A DNA stretch of 64,000 bases from Paracoccaceae bacterium. Its GTDB lineage: Bacteria; Pseudomonadota; Alphaproteobacteria; Rhodobacterales; Rhodobacteraceae. A program made the translations under genes and the position numbers. Every line of letters starts with the position of its first letter. The stretch's first letter is position 1. The notes under the pieces are model-generated. The model was not told the DNA's origin. It saw nothing but the letters and a program-made list of their open reading frames with translations, and made no database searches. Below are positions 36,964 to 46,132 of this stretch, piece after piece. The DNA lies in contig QWDA01000010.1 in assembly GCA_003605175.1 (NCBI GenBank), positions 62,001 to 126,000 of the forward strand. The letters run 5' to 3'.

Positions 36964-37884
36964 ATGACCACCCTCGTTTTCGGCCACAAATCCCCCGACA
37001 CCGATTCCACCGGCTCCCCGATCATCTGGGCCTGGTACCTTTCGCAGGTGCAGGGCATCCCGGCCGAGCCGCGCCTCCTCGGCGAGCCGAACACCGAGGC
37101 CGCCTTCGTGCTCGAGCGCTGGAAGCTCGAAAAGCCCGCGATCATCTCCGAAGTCGCCGCCGGCACCCCCGTCGTCATCGTCGACACCAACAACCCCGCC
37201 GAGTTGCCCGCCGCGATCAACGAGGCCGACATCCAGGGCATCATCGACCACCACAAGCTGGTGGGCGGCCTGGAAACCAAGGGCCCGATCGACATCACCA
37301 TCCGCCCGCTCGCCTGCACCGCCACGATCATGCACGACCTGATCGGCCAGGACATGTCGAAGGCGCCGATGCCGGTGAAGGGCGCGATGCTTTCCTGCAT
37401 CCTCTCCGACACGCTCGAATTCCGCTCGCCCACCACCACCCCGCGCGACCGCGAAGTGGCCCAGGCGCTCGCCGCCGAACTCTCGATCTCGATCCCCGAC
37501 TACGCCGCCGAACTCTTCGCCGCCAAGTCCGACGTCTCGCGCTTCTCCGAGGCCGAGCTCCTGCGCATGGATTCGAAGGAATACGAAGTCGGCGGCAAGC
37601 AGTTCCGCGTCTCGGTGCTCGAAACCACCTCGCCCGGCACCGTGCTCTCGCGGAAAGACGCCCTCGTCGCCGCCATGGGGCCCGTCGCCCGGGAGGACGG
37701 CGCCGACCAGGTGCTCCTGTTCGTCGTCGACATCCTGAACGAGGAAGCGACCCTCCTCGTCCCCAACGACCTGGTGAAGACCGTCGCCGAGAACAGCTTC
37801 GGCGCCACCGTCACCGGCGACACCGTGGTGCTCCCGGGCGTGGTCAGCCGCAAGAAGCAGATCATCCCCAACCTCAAGCTCTGA
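36964..37884 (+). CDS. ppaC: Manganese-dependent (family II) inorganic pyrophosphatase
   Basis: A 306-residue DHH-superfamily enzyme that hydrolyses pyrophosphate to two phosphates. Metal ligands are in GHKSPDTDS (8-16), VDTNNPAE and DHHK near residue 98. The C-terminal substrate domain ends with SRKKQIIPNL, the SRKKQ motif that binds the phosphates. No CBS domains are inserted, so it is the simple type. Start at 36964 follows the family N-terminus MTTLVFGH; a larger open frame upstream is a shadow of the cyclase. Family II is less usual than family I in proteobacteria but is found in several lineages. Confidence 0.95.
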   Translation: MTTLVFGHKSPDTDSTGSPIIWAWYLSQVQGIPAEPRLLGEPNTEAAFVLERWKLEKPAIISEVAAGTPVVIVDTNNPAELPAAINEADIQGIIDHHKLVGGLETKGPIDITIRPLACTATIMHDLIGQDMSKAPMPVKGAMLSCILSDTLEFRSPTTTPRDREVAQALAAELSISIPDYAAELFAAKSDVSRFSEAELLRMDSKEYEVGGKQFRVSVLETTSPGTVLSRKDALVAAMGPVAREDGADQVLLFVVDILNEEATLLVPNDLVKTVAENSFGATVTGDTVVLPGVVSRKKQIIPNLKL

Positions 37885-38188
37885 GGCTCCTTCCCGCCGG
37901 GCGGTCCTGCCGCCCGCCCGGCAGCATCTTCGCCAAATAAACGGGCAAGCGTTAGACCTCTGGAAAGCCGGCTGCCCTATCACCACCGGGAACCGTTCCC
38001 TGTGGACTGCCCCGCATGCGCTGCTTCCCGACTGCCCCGATCCTCGCGCCGGCCGCCCTGCCCGGGCCGGCCCGCGCCCGGGATCCGCTCTACTTGGGGG
38101 TCGTATCGCGGCCAGCGGCCGGCGCCGGCGCGCCCGGCATCGCGCAGGAAGAATCCGGGCTCAATACCGCTCCGCAACAGGCTGATCC
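37885..38188. other. Intergenic stretch with a GC hairpin after ppaC
   Basis: CGGGCGG (37898-37904) and CCGCCCG (37910-37916) form a 7-bp stem with a five-base loop, but without a U-tract. A 64-codon frame starting at 38016 and overlapping the next gene start has a Pro/Ala-rich leader-like N-terminus and no recognisable domain; I do not call it a gene. Nothing else is seen. Confidence 0.4.
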
Positions 38189-40228
38189 GTGTCGTTCCGG
38201 TGGAAGCTGACCCTCCTCACGACCGCCATCATGCTGGCGGCCCTGGCGACCATCACCTACCATTTTCTCCTCGATTTGAGGAAAGTTGCGCATGACCAGA
38301 ACCGGACGAACATCGTCCTTGCGCTGAAATTCTTCGAAGCCGCGGTGCAGGATCCGCTCCAGACCGTCGACCGCGCCGAACTCACCGACCTCGCCGACAC
38401 GCTCGCGGCGCAGGGCGGGGTGCTCTTTGTCGGGGTCTACGATGCTGGCGGGCGCGAGATCGCCGCCGCCGGCGATCCGGGGCCCACGCCGGGGCTGACG
38501 CGGATCGGCCCCGACCCGGTGGTGCGCTTCGAGGGCGCCCGGATGGTCGGCACCGCCCGGGTGCGCGGCATCGCCCGGCCGATCGGCGCGATCCGCCTCG
38601 ACATGTCGATCGCCGCCGTCGACAAGACCACCAACCATCTGATCCGCGCCGGCCTCACCGACGTGGTGTTGACGGCGCTTGCTGTCGTCACCGCCTTCAC
38701 CCTCGCGCTCCGCCGGCTGATGCGCGGGGTCGACGCGCTCAAACAGGGCGCCGAACGGGTAACGCAGGGCGATCTCTCCGGCCGTGTCCCGGTGATCGGC
38801 AAGGACGAGATCGCCGCCGCCGCGCGCTGCTTCAACCAGATGACCGAGGCGCTGATCCGCAAACGCCGCGCGCTCGAGATCCAGGCCAGCACCGACGCGC
38901 TCACCGGCCTGCCGAACCGCAAGGGGCTCAATCTCCATATCGAGGACGCCTGCGAAAGGTCCCCCGATGGCGACCACGTGCTGATCCATCTCGACCTCGA
39001 CAACTTCAAGCCGATCAATGACACGCTCGGCCACAAGGCCGGCGACGCGGTGCTCAGGGTGGTGTCCAGGCGGATTTCCGATGCCATCGGCCGGTGCGGC
39101 ACCGTCGCCCGCTTCGGCGGCGACGAATTCGTCGTCTTCTGCGAGATGGGGTCGGTCGCGGCGGCGACCCGCCTGTCCGAGAGGATCATCGCCGCGGTCT
39201 CCGAGCCGATCCGGCTTGGCACGGCGCAGCTCAACATCGGCGCCAGTGCCGGCATCGCGCTCCTGCCCGCCGGCGCCGATCCCCGCGCGGTCGAGGCGGC
39301 GATCTCCAACGCCGATATCGCGCTCTATGCCGCCAAGGCCCAGGGCCGCGGCCGCGCCACCGTGTTCGACCAGGGCATGCGGATCCGCCTCGAGATCGAA
39401 ACCCGGATCCTGGCCGACGCCACGTCCGGCGTGTCGCGCGGCGAATTCGTCCCCTATTTCCAGCCGCAGATCGACCTGGCGACCGGGGCAGTGACCGGCT
39501 TCGAATGCCTGATGCGCTGGAACCACCCGGAGTTCGGCCTGCAGACGCCCGAACAGTTCCTCTGCTCCCTGCATGACGGCGCCCTGCTCGCCGCGATCGA
39601 CGCCGAAACGCGCCGCCAGGCCTGCGCCTGGCTCGCCGCGGAGATCGCGGCCGGCCGGCTCGGCGCCGATGCGCAACTCGGCATCAACGTCACCCAGTCC
39701 CAGCTCCGCGACCCGAACACCGCCGAAGCCCTGCTCGACCTCGCGTTCTCGCACGGGCTCGACCCGGGCAACATCGCCGTCGAGATCCTCGAATCGGTGA
39801 TCTTCGAACGCGCGGACGACCCGGCCCTCGACACGCTGCAAAGCCTCGAGAAGGCCGGCTTCAACATCGATCTGGACGACTTCGGCACCGGATATTCCTC
39901 GCTGGAGAAGCTGGTCTCGCTCGAGGTCGACCGGATCAAGATCGACCGCACCTTCGTCACCGGCGCAAGGCGGGACAGGAACCGCCGCCTCGTCCTCGAA
40001 GCGGTCATCGGGATCGGCCGCGCTCTGGGGATCGAGGTACTGGCCGAAGGCGTCGAGACCGAGGCCGACCTGCGGCTCCTGAAGGATCTCGGCTGCAGCT
40101 CCGTCCAGGGCTATGCCATCGCCCGCCCGATGCCGGCGGAGGCCGCCAGCGCCTGGCTGGCCAGGCGCCAGCCCGCCCCGGATAGGGAAGGGGATCGCGG
40201 CCGAACCGAGTTGGATCGCAGCGCCTGA
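38189..40228 (+). CDS. Membrane-bound GGDEF-EAL dual-domain c-di-GMP protein
   Basis: A 679-residue protein with two membrane spans (about 7-27 and 150-172) enclosing a periplasmic sensor of about 120 residues, a HAMP region, GGDEF (about 230-400, active site RFGGDEF at 310-314) and EAL (about 415-665). The EAL residues needed for catalysis appear intact: Glu in FECLMRW, Asn in GINVTQSQL, Glu in EILES, Asp-Asp in LDDFGTGYS, Lys in RIKIDRTF, Glu in EGVETEAD and the final Gln in SVQGYAIARP. It is probably an active phosphodiesterase and may also have cyclase activity. Start GTG 38189. Confidence 0.93.
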   Translation: MSFRWKLTLLTTAIMLAALATITYHFLLDLRKVAHDQNRTNIVLALKFFEAAVQDPLQTVDRAELTDLADTLAAQGGVLFVGVYDAGGREIAAAGDPGPTPGLTRIGPDPVVRFEGARMVGTARVRGIARPIGAIRLDMSIAAVDKTTNHLIRAGLTDVVLTALAVVTAFTLALRRLMRGVDALKQGAERVTQGDLSGRVPVIGKDEIAAAARCFNQMTEALIRKRRALEIQASTDALTGLPNRKGLNLHIEDACERSPDGDHVLIHLDLDNFKPINDTLGHKAGDAVLRVVSRRISDAIGRCGTVARFGGDEFVVFCEMGSVAAATRLSERIIAAVSEPIRLGTAQLNIGASAGIALLPAGADPRAVEAAISNADIALYAAKAQGRGRATVFDQGMRIRLEIETRILADATSGVSRGEFVPYFQPQIDLATGAVTGFECLMRWNHPEFGLQTPEQFLCSLHDGALLAAIDAETRRQACAWLAAEIAAGRLGADAQLGINVTQSQLRDPNTAEALLDLAFSHGLDPGNIAVEILESVIFERADDPALDTLQSLEKAGFNIDLDDFGTGYSSLEKLVSLEVDRIKIDRTFVTGARRDRNRRLVLEAVIGIGRALGIEVLAEGVETEADLRLLKDLGCSSVQGYAIARPMPAEAASAWLARRQPAPDREGDRGRTELDRSA

Positions 40229-40279
40229 AAAGGGGCGCACGCAGCCCGCGCACGCCCCCCGGTCCAGGTAATCAGCGGC

Positions 40280-41800
40280 TCAGAAGAACCCGAGCTTGTT
40301 CGGGTTGTAGCTGACCAGCATGTTCTTGGTCTGCTGGTAGTGGTCCAGCATCATCTTGTGCGTCTCGCGACCGATGCCCGACTGCTTGTAGCCGCCGAAG
40401 GCCGCATGGGCCGGATAGGCGTGGTAGTTGTTCACCCACACGCGCCCCGCCTCGATCGCGCGGCCGAACCGGTAGGCGCGGGTGCCGTCGCGGGTCCAGA
40501 CCCCGGCGCCGAGCCCGTACATCGTGTCGTTCGCGATGGCGAGCGCCTCTTCCTCGTCCTTGAAGGTCGTCACCGAGACCACGGGCCCGAAGATCTCCTC
40601 CTGGAACACCCGCATCTTGTTGTGCCCCTTCAGGATCGTCGGCTGGATGTAGAACCCGTTCGCGAGATCCCCGCCGAACGACGCCGCCGCGCCGCCGGTC
40701 AGCACCTCGGCGCCTTCCTCGACCCCGATCGTCAGGTAGGACAGGATCTTGTCCTGCTGTTCCCGGCTCGCCTGCGCGCCGACCATGGTGTCGGGCAGCC
40801 GCGGATCGCCCTGCTTGATCGCCTTCACCCGGGCAATCGCCCGCTCGATAAAGCGCTCGTAGATGTCCTCCTGGATCAGCGCACGGCTCGGGCAGGTGCA
40901 GACCTCGCCCTGGTTGAAGGCGAACAGGACGAAGCCTTCCACCGCCTTGTCGAGGAAGGCGTCATCCTCGGCCATCACGTCCGAGAAGAAGATATTGGGG
41001 CTCTTTCCGCCCAGCTCCAGCGTCACCGGGATCAGGTTGACCGTCGCGGCCTCCATGATCTTGCGGCCCGTCGCCGTCGAGCCGGTGAACGCGATCTTCG
41101 CGATCCGCGAAGAGGTCGCGAGCGGCCCGCCCACTTCCGGCCCGTAGCCGTTCACCACGTTCAGGACGCCCGGCGGCAGGAGATCGGCGATCTGCTCGAC
41201 CAGTACCATGATCGCCGCCGGGGTCTGCTCGGCCGGCTTCAGGACGATGCAGTTCCCCGCCGCCAGCGCCGGCGCCAGCTTCCACGCGGCCATCAGCACC
41301 GAAAAGTTCCAGGGGATGATCTGCCCGACGACGCCCAGCGGTTCGTGGAAATGATAGGCCACCGTGTCGTGGTCGATCTCAGACATCGTGCCTTCCTGGC
41401 CGCGCAGCACGCCCGCGAAATAGCGGAAATGGTCCACCGACAGGGGGATGTCGGCCGCCATGGTCTCGCGGATCGGCTTGCCGTTATCCCAGGTCTCGGC
41501 GGTGGCGATCAGTTCGAGATTCTCCTCGATCCGGTCGGCGATCTTCAAAAGGATGTTCGACCGCTCGGCCGCCGAGGTCCGACCCCAAGCGGTCTTCGCC
41601 GCATGGGCGGCGTCCAGCGCCAGTTCCACATCCGCCGCGTCCGACCGGGCGACCTCGCAGACCACACCGCCAGTGATCGGGGTGATGTTGTCGAAATAGC
41701 GTCCGGAGACCGGAGGCACGAATTTCCCGCCGATGAAGTTGTCGTAGCGCGTCTTGAACGGCGAGGCGAATTGCGCCGCGGCCTGGGTCATCTCGTTCAT
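40280..41800 (-). CDS. NAD-dependent aldehyde dehydrogenase (ExaC/AcoD-like)
   Basis: A 506-residue aldehyde dehydrogenase. The Glu in LELGGKSPN and catalytic Cys in [16 protein letters not shown] are in place, as are [22 protein letters not shown] and the C-terminal [28 protein letters not shown]. The GEVCTCPSR form and the tail fit the ExaC/AcoD subgroup that oxidises acetaldehyde or related short aldehydes. Start 41800 yields the standard length; 70 upstream in-frame residues are rejected. It is monocistronic and divergent from the secreted VPLPA protein. Confidence 0.95.
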   Translation of the reverse strand: MNEMTQAAAQFASPFKTRYDNFIGGKFVPPVSGRYFDNITPITGGVVCEVARSDAADVELALDAAHAAKTAWGRTSAAERSNILLKIADRIEENLELIATAETWDNGKPIRETMAADIPLSVDHFRYFAGVLRGQEGTMSEIDHDTVAYHFHEPLGVVGQIIPWNFSVLMAAWKLAPALAAGNCIVLKPAEQTPAAIMVLVEQIADLLPPGVLNVVNGYGPEVGGPLATSSRIAKIAFTGSTATGRKIMEAATVNLIPVTLELGGKSPNIFFSDVMAEDDAFLDKAVEGFVLFAFNQGEVCTCPSRALIQEDIYERFIERAIARVKAIKQGDPRLPDTMVGAQASREQQDKILSYLTIGVEEGAEVLTGGAAASFGGDLANGFYIQPTILKGHNKMRVFQEEIFGPVVSVTTFKDEEEALAIANDTMYGLGAGVWTRDGTRAYRFGRAIEAGRVWVNNYHAYPAHAAFGGYKQSGIGRETHKMMLDHYQQTKNMLVSYNPNKLGFF

Positions 41801-42048
41801 GGGTCTTCCTCCAGTCGTCCGGGTCCTCCACCCGGGGGATGTCCCGCAATTACTGCGAAGCCGCCCGCCTTGTCTGTCCAACATAGGTCGCAGAGCCCGC
41901 GCATCTGCCTCGCCCCGAGACAGGTGGCACCCCGAAAGCCGGCAGGCCCGCGCGCTGGTGCTGCCGCCAAGACACACAACCCTAAATAGTTCATTAACCC
42001 CTGGAGCCACGTTTTGCGGTATAGAGGCAATGCGGCAAGGATGGCCGC

Positions 42049-42067
42049 GCGGGTCGGGGGGACCCGC
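42049..42067 (+). other. Perfect hairpin in the leader of the VPLPA gene
   Basis: GCGGGTC and GACCCGC pair over 7 bp around a five-G loop, ending 24 bases before the start codon. It could modulate translation. The rest of the 291-bp divergent gap (41801-42091) shows no gene and no clear promoter. Confidence 0.4.
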
Positions 42068-42091
42068 CGATTTGGTTCAGGGGATTTTCCG

Positions 42092-43087
42092 ATGCACAGA
42101 TATCTTTTTCCCGTATTTCTCGCCGGCACCGCGCTCGCGGGCCCGGCCATGGCCTCCACCGTCAATGTCGATTTCGACGAAGGCGCCAATGTCGCCGTCC
42201 GCTCGGCGCTGATCCTGCCCGGCTCGCCCTCGGGCTATGCCCGCAGCGTCACCACCGGGGTCTGGCAGGAGAACGGCGTCAATGCCCATTGGCAGATGTA
42301 TTCCGACCTGCTCACCGATTACGGTCTCGAACCCGAGCAGATCACGCCCGATCTGTTCTGCAACCTCTCCGACCAGGATCCGGGCGCCGACCCGTTCGTA
42401 ACCGAGACCATGCGGATCGAGCGCAGCGATGGCGGAAGGTTCAACCTCTCCCGGATCGGCGCCGGCACCACCTACGAGGGCTATGCCGCCTATGGCCAGC
42501 TCGACCCGGAGGTCGGCAGCGCGATCTCCGATACCGTCGTCGCGCTCCTGCCGCTCCTCGGCCCCTCGCTCGAACTCGTCGGCATCAAGGCCGACGGCAC
42601 CCAGGTCACCGGCACCGGCACCACCAAGACCGCTGCGAACTGGCGCGGCGATGACGACCTCTACAGCTATCCCGCGCTGTTCGACGGCATCGACGTGGTG
42701 TTCGACCCCGAGACCCTCGCCGCCTTCACCGATCTCACCTCGTTGACCCTGCGGGTGTTCCCGGGCTTCTGGCCCGACCTCGCCGCCGAACAGCTCGCCG
42801 CGCTCCAGAGCTTCGCCGAGCTGGGCGCCCCGCTCGAGCTGCTGCAGGGGCTCGAGGAATGCGGCCTCTCCTCCTGCACTGTCGCGGGGCTGGGCGACTT
42901 CACCTTCTTCGCCGATATCGCCGGCGGGCGGAACGACATCCGCAATGTCTGGATCCGCGATTTCGACATCGAGATGGTGGGCGGCCCCGGCCCGCAACCC
43001 GCGCCGGTCCCGCTCCCCGCAAGCGCCCTCCTGCTCCTCGGCGGCCTGGCCGCCCTGGCCGCCGCCCGCGTGCGCCGAACCTCCTGA
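42092..43087 (+). CDS. Secreted protein with VPLPA C-terminal sorting signal
   Basis: A 331-residue exported protein with a signal peptide (YLFPVFLAGTALAGPAMA, cut near residue 21) and a C-terminal PEP-CTERM-like signal: VPLPASALLLLGGLAALAAARVRR, that is VPLPA, a hydrophobic helix and an Arg cluster. Such tails are recognised by exosortase-type enzymes in Rhodobacterales and related bacteria. The body has no recognisable domain; four Cys (FCNLSDQD, EECGLSSC) could form disulfides. No exosortase or exopolysaccharide gene is in the window. Start 42092 gives the signal peptide. Confidence 0.78.
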   Translation: MHRYLFPVFLAGTALAGPAMASTVNVDFDEGANVAVRSALILPGSPSGYARSVTTGVWQENGVNAHWQMYSDLLTDYGLEPEQITPDLFCNLSDQDPGADPFVTETMRIERSDGGRFNLSRIGAGTTYEGYAAYGQLDPEVGSAISDTVVALLPLLGPSLELVGIKADGTQVTGTGTTKTAANWRGDDDLYSYPALFDGIDVVFDPETLAAFTDLTSLTLRVFPGFWPDLAAEQLAALQSFAELGAPLELLQGLEECGLSSCTVAGLGDFTFFADIAGGRNDIRNVWIRDFDIEMVGGPGPQPAPVPLPASALLLLGGLAALAAARVRRTS

Positions 43088-43120
43088 AACCCGCCTCCGG
43101 GCCCGGATGCCGCATCGCCG

Positions 43121-43159
43121 GTGTACGGGTTGTGTACAGGTTGTGTACGGGTTGTGCGC
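43121..43159 (+). repeat. 11-bp phased GTGTAC array 1
   Basis: GTGTAC begins at 43121, 43132 and 43143, exactly 11 bases apart, with GGGTT or AGGTT between, followed by a degenerate GTGCGC at 43154. It lies in the 204-bp gap between the VPLPA and HAD genes and reads in the direction of both. Confidence 0.9.
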
Positions 43160-43221
43160 GTCCGGATCCGGGCCGGAACAGCGCCCGGGCTCCGCCAAAG
43201 GTCGCACTTTCCGTTCCGGCG

Positions 43222-43260
43222 GTGTACGGGTTGTGTACGGGCTGTGTACAGGTTGTGCCG
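43222..43260 (+). repeat. 11-bp phased GTGTAC array 2
   Basis: GTGTAC begins at 43222, 43233 and 43244 (11-base period), with a degenerate GTGCCG at 43255. It has the same design as array 1, offset by 101 bases, and ends 31 bases before the HAD start codon. The 60 bases between the arrays show no further units. Confidence 0.9.
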
Positions 43261-43291
43261 GCCGATTTTCCCGGTTCCGGAGGCCTCTCGC

Positions 43292-44164
43292 ATGACCCAG
43301 ATCGTCCATTCGCTCGCCGAAATCTCCGCCGGCTACGATGCCGTCTTCTGCGATCTCTGGGGGTGTTTGCACAATGGAATCAAGGCCTTCCCCGAAGCCG
43401 TCGACGCCCTGCGCAGCTTCCGGGCACAAGGTGGCGCCGTCGTCCTTTTGACCAACGCCCCCCGCTCCCGGCACGAAGTGGCCAAGCAGCTCCAGGACCT
43501 TGATGTTCCTCAGGATTCCTGGGACACTATCGCCACTTCCGGCGACAGCGCACGGCTCGCCATGTTCCAGGGCGCCATCGGTTCCCAGGTCTATTTCATC
43601 GGCCAGCCCCATGACCTGACCTTCTTCGAGCCGCTGCACCTCATCGAAAACTGCCCGGAAATCAAACGGGTGGACCTCAGAGAGGCCGAGGGCATCGTCT
43701 GCACCGGCCCGTTCGACGCCCATGCCGACCCGTCGGTCAACCGCCCCGATTTCCTCTGCGCCAAGCAGAAGGGCCTCAAGCTGCTCTGCGCCAATCCCGA
43801 CATCGTCGTCGATCGCGGCGAAACCCGCGAATGGTGCGCCGGCGCCCTGGCCCGGCTCTACACCGAAATGGGCGGAGAAAGCCTGTATTTCGGCAAGCCG
43901 CACCCCCCGGTCTACGACCTCGCACGGCGCCGGCTGGCCGAAATCGGCCGCGAAACGGCGGATTCACGAATTCTTGCCATTGGCGACGGCATCCTGACCG
44001 ACGTGAAGGGCGCCATGGGCGAGGATATCGACGCGCTTTTTGTCACAGGGGGCCTCGCCGCCGCCGAAACGAAAACCGTCCGCGACCCCGAAAACGCCGC
44101 GCTCGCTGAATATCTCGCCCAGGAAGGGTTCGATCCGGCCTATTCGATAGGGCAGCTTCGCTGA
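43292..44164 (+). CDS. HAD-superfamily phosphatase (TIGR01459 type)
   Basis: A 290-residue HAD hydrolase of the class IIA (NagD-like) group. The nucleophile region is DAVFCDLWGCLHNGIKAFP, motif II VVLLTNAPRSRHEVAKQL, motif III Lys in FGKPHPPVYDLA and motif IV ILAIGDGILTDVKGAMGE. The cap is inserted between motifs II and III. The form DLWG...LHNG is characteristic of an alphaproteobacterial subfamily; the substrate (a small phosphorylated metabolite) is not known. Two 11-bp repeat arrays occupy its leader, and GGAGG provides the ribosome-binding site. Confidence 0.92.
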   Translation: MTQIVHSLAEISAGYDAVFCDLWGCLHNGIKAFPEAVDALRSFRAQGGAVVLLTNAPRSRHEVAKQLQDLDVPQDSWDTIATSGDSARLAMFQGAIGSQVYFIGQPHDLTFFEPLHLIENCPEIKRVDLREAEGIVCTGPFDAHADPSVNRPDFLCAKQKGLKLLCANPDIVVDRGETREWCAGALARLYTEMGGESLYFGKPHPPVYDLARRRLAEIGRETADSRILAIGDGILTDVKGAMGEDIDALFVTGGLAAAETKTVRDPENAALAEYLAQEGFDPAYSIGQLR

Positions 44165-44254
44165 CCCGAAATCGCTTGCATTTCTGCATCCGCAAAGTAA
44201 TTAAGTTTCAACTCGAGGCCATCATTGCTTCGAAAATTACTGGACGGATCTGAA

Positions 44255-44698
44255 ATGCTGGACAACATGCCCCGCGGAACCATCGTCATCGAAGACCTCG
44301 AGATCGGCATGTCGCGCGAGCTGTCCAAGATCGTAACTGATCGGGATATCGAACTTTTCGCCGAAGTCTCCACCGACCGGAACCCGGTGCATCTCGACGA
44401 TTCCTATGCCATGGACACGATTTTCGGCGGCCGTATCGCCCATGGCATGCTGACCGCCGGGCTGATCTCGGCGGTGATCGGCGAACAGCTTCCGGGCCAC
44501 GGCACGGTCTATCTCGGCCAGTCGCTCAGGTTCCTCGCCCCGGTCCGTCCCGGCGACCGGGTACGCGCGGTGGTCACCGTGACCGCCATCGACTACGGCA
44601 AGCGCCGCGTCACGCTCGACACGATCTGCGAGGTCGACGGCAAGCCGGTCCTGAAGGGTGAAGCCACCGTGCTCGCCCCCTCGGGCAAGTTCGACTGA
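44255..44698 (+). CDS. MaoC-like (R)-specific enoyl-CoA hydratase
   Basis: A 147-residue hot-dog-fold enzyme. The hydratase motif is complete: FAEVSTDRNPVHLDDSYA (Asp and His catalytic) and GGRIAHGMLTAGL. Such PhaJ-type enzymes hydrate trans-2-enoyl-CoA to (R)-3-hydroxyacyl-CoA, linking beta-oxidation to polyhydroxyalkanoate or other pathways. ATG 44255 is preferred over an in-frame TTG ten codons earlier. It is followed 37 bp later by ribF. Confidence 0.9.
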   Translation: MLDNMPRGTIVIEDLEIGMSRELSKIVTDRDIELFAEVSTDRNPVHLDDSYAMDTIFGGRIAHGMLTAGLISAVIGEQLPGHGTVYLGQSLRFLAPVRPGDRVRAVVTVTAIDYGKRRVTLDTICEVDGKPVLKGEATVLAPSGKFD

Positions 44699-44735
44699 GC
44701 TTGCACCCCGGCGGGGCCCCGGCTATCCGGAGCCC

Positions 44736-45671
44736 ATGCGGACGGTCCGGGACTACCAATACGTGTCAGACGAAGACCGGGGCGCGTCGGCCGCCATCGG
44801 CAATTTCGACGGCGTGCATCTCGGCCACCAGGCGGTGATCGACCTCGCCCGCGACAAGGCGCGCGAGATCGGCGCGCCCTCGGGCATCGTCACCTTCGAG
44901 CCGCATCCCCGCGAATTCTTCGCGCCCGAGGCGCCGCCGTTCCGACTGATGAATGCCGAGGCCCGGGCGCACCGTCTGGAACGCCTTGGAATCGAACGGC
45001 TTTACGAGCTCACCTTCCACCACGACCTGTCCCGCCTGACCCCGCGCGACTTCGCGGAAGCCGTGCTTTGCGAGGGGCTCGGCCTGCGCCATGCGGTGGT
45101 CGGCCGCGATTTCCGCTTCGGCCGCGACCGCGCCGGATCGGCCGCCGATCTCGCCCGCTTCGGTGAGGAGATGGGCTTCGGCGTCACCATCGCGCCGCTC
45201 CTCGAAACCGGCGGGGTCGAGGTCAGTTCCACCGCCATCCGCCGCGCCCTGACCGAGGGCCGCCCCGAGAACGCCACGCGGATGCTCGGCCATCTCCACC
45301 GCATCGAGGGCGAGGTGATCCGCGGCGACCAGCGCGGCCGCGACCTGGGCTACCCCACCGCGAACCTCTCCATCGCCGGGCTCCACACCCCGAAACTCGG
45401 GGTCTACGCCGTCCGCATCACTGTTCTGACCGGCCCCAATGCCGGCGAGTACAAGGGCGTCGCCGCCCTCGGCGTAAGGCCCATGTTCGGCACGGGCAAC
45501 GCCCCCAACCTCGAATCGCACCTCTTCGACTTCAAGGGCGACCTCTACGGCCAGCACCTCTCGGTCGCCCTCGTCGCCTATATCCGCCCGGAGGAGAAGT
45601 TCGACAGCCTTGACGCGCTCATCACCCAGATGGACGCCGACAGCGCCCGCGCACGGGAGATCCTGGCGTGA
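44736..45671 (+). CDS. ribF: Bifunctional riboflavin kinase / FAD synthetase
   Basis: A 311-residue enzyme that phosphorylates riboflavin to FMN and adenylates it to FAD. The N-terminal FAD synthetase domain shows AIGNFDGVHLGHQAVI and VVGRDFRFGRDRAGS; SSTAIRRALTEGRPENATRMLG marks the end of that domain. The kinase domain has GDQRGRDLGYPTANL and ESHLFDFKGDLYGQ. The start at 44736 fits the family. Its TGA overlaps the GTG start of the next gene. Confidence 0.96.
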   Translation: MRTVRDYQYVSDEDRGASAAIGNFDGVHLGHQAVIDLARDKAREIGAPSGIVTFEPHPREFFAPEAPPFRLMNAEARAHRLERLGIERLYELTFHHDLSRLTPRDFAEAVLCEGLGLRHAVVGRDFRFGRDRAGSAADLARFGEEMGFGVTIAPLLETGGVEVSSTAIRRALTEGRPENATRMLGHLHRIEGEVIRGDQRGRDLGYPTANLSIAGLHTPKLGVYAVRITVLTGPNAGEYKGVAALGVRPMFGTGNAPNLESHLFDFKGDLYGQHLSVALVAYIRPEEKFDSLDALITQMDADSARAREILA

Positions 45672-46132
45672 CCGACAGCCCCGACATGCGGCCCCGCTTC
45701 TGGGAGCGGATCCCGCTCAAGTCGATGACTTCCGGCGAGTGGGAGGCGCTCTGCGACGGCTGCGGCAAGTGCTGCCTCAACAAGCTGGAAGATGAGGAGA
45801 CCGGAATCGTCGTCCTGACTCGCATCGCCTGCCGCCTGCTCGACGGCGAAAGCTGCCGCTGCGGCCAATACGCGATCCGCAAGACGCTGGTGCCGGAATG
45901 CATCGTGCTGACGCCCAAGACGATCCCGGACATCGCCTACTGGCTGCCGGCGACCTGTGCCTACAAGCTCCTCTTCGAGGGCGAGCCCCTGCCCGACTGG
46001 CACCCGCTCCTGACCGGCGATCCGGAGAGCGTCCACCGGGCGGGCGTCTCGGTGCGCGGCTGGACCCTGCCCGAGTTCGAGATCGACGAGGAGGACTGGG
46101 AAGACCACATCATCGAGGAGCCCACGGGATGA
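45668..46132 (+). CDS. YcgN-family cysteine-cluster protein (UPF0260)
   Basis: A 154-residue protein with a conserved Cys pattern: CDGCGKCCLNKLEDEETG, CRLLDGESCRCGQYA and VPECIVLTP, a CxxxxC-type cluster likely to bind zinc or iron-sulfur (CxxCxxxCC family). E. coli YcgN is of unknown function. GTG start at 45668 overlaps the ribF stop (GTGA), and its own stop overlaps the aldolase start (ATGA), so three genes are coupled. Confidence 0.92.
   Translation: MTDSPDMRPRFWERIPLKSMTSGEWEALCDGCGKCCLNKLEDEETGIVVLTRIACRLLDGESCRCGQYAIRKTLVPECIVLTPKTIPDIAYWLPATCAYKLLFEGEPLPDWHPLLTGDPESVHRAGVSVRGWTLPEFEIDEEDWEDHIIEEPTG

Noticed and set aside
38016..38210. 64-codon frame with a leader-like N-terminus upstream of the GGDEF-EAL gene
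   Set aside because: It overlaps the next start, has no hydrophobic core typical of a signal peptide and no recognisable domain; treated as chance.
43121..43260. GTGTAC arrays as a CRISPR array, DnaA boxes or plasmid iterons
   Set aside because: Units are 11 bp without spacers, do not match TTATNCACA, and no replication or cas gene is nearby.
44165..44254. Promoter TTGCAT-16-TAATTA before the MaoC gene, and a similar TTGCAT element before accD
   Set aside because: Matches to consensus are too weak and the spacing is 16; recorded as a thought only.
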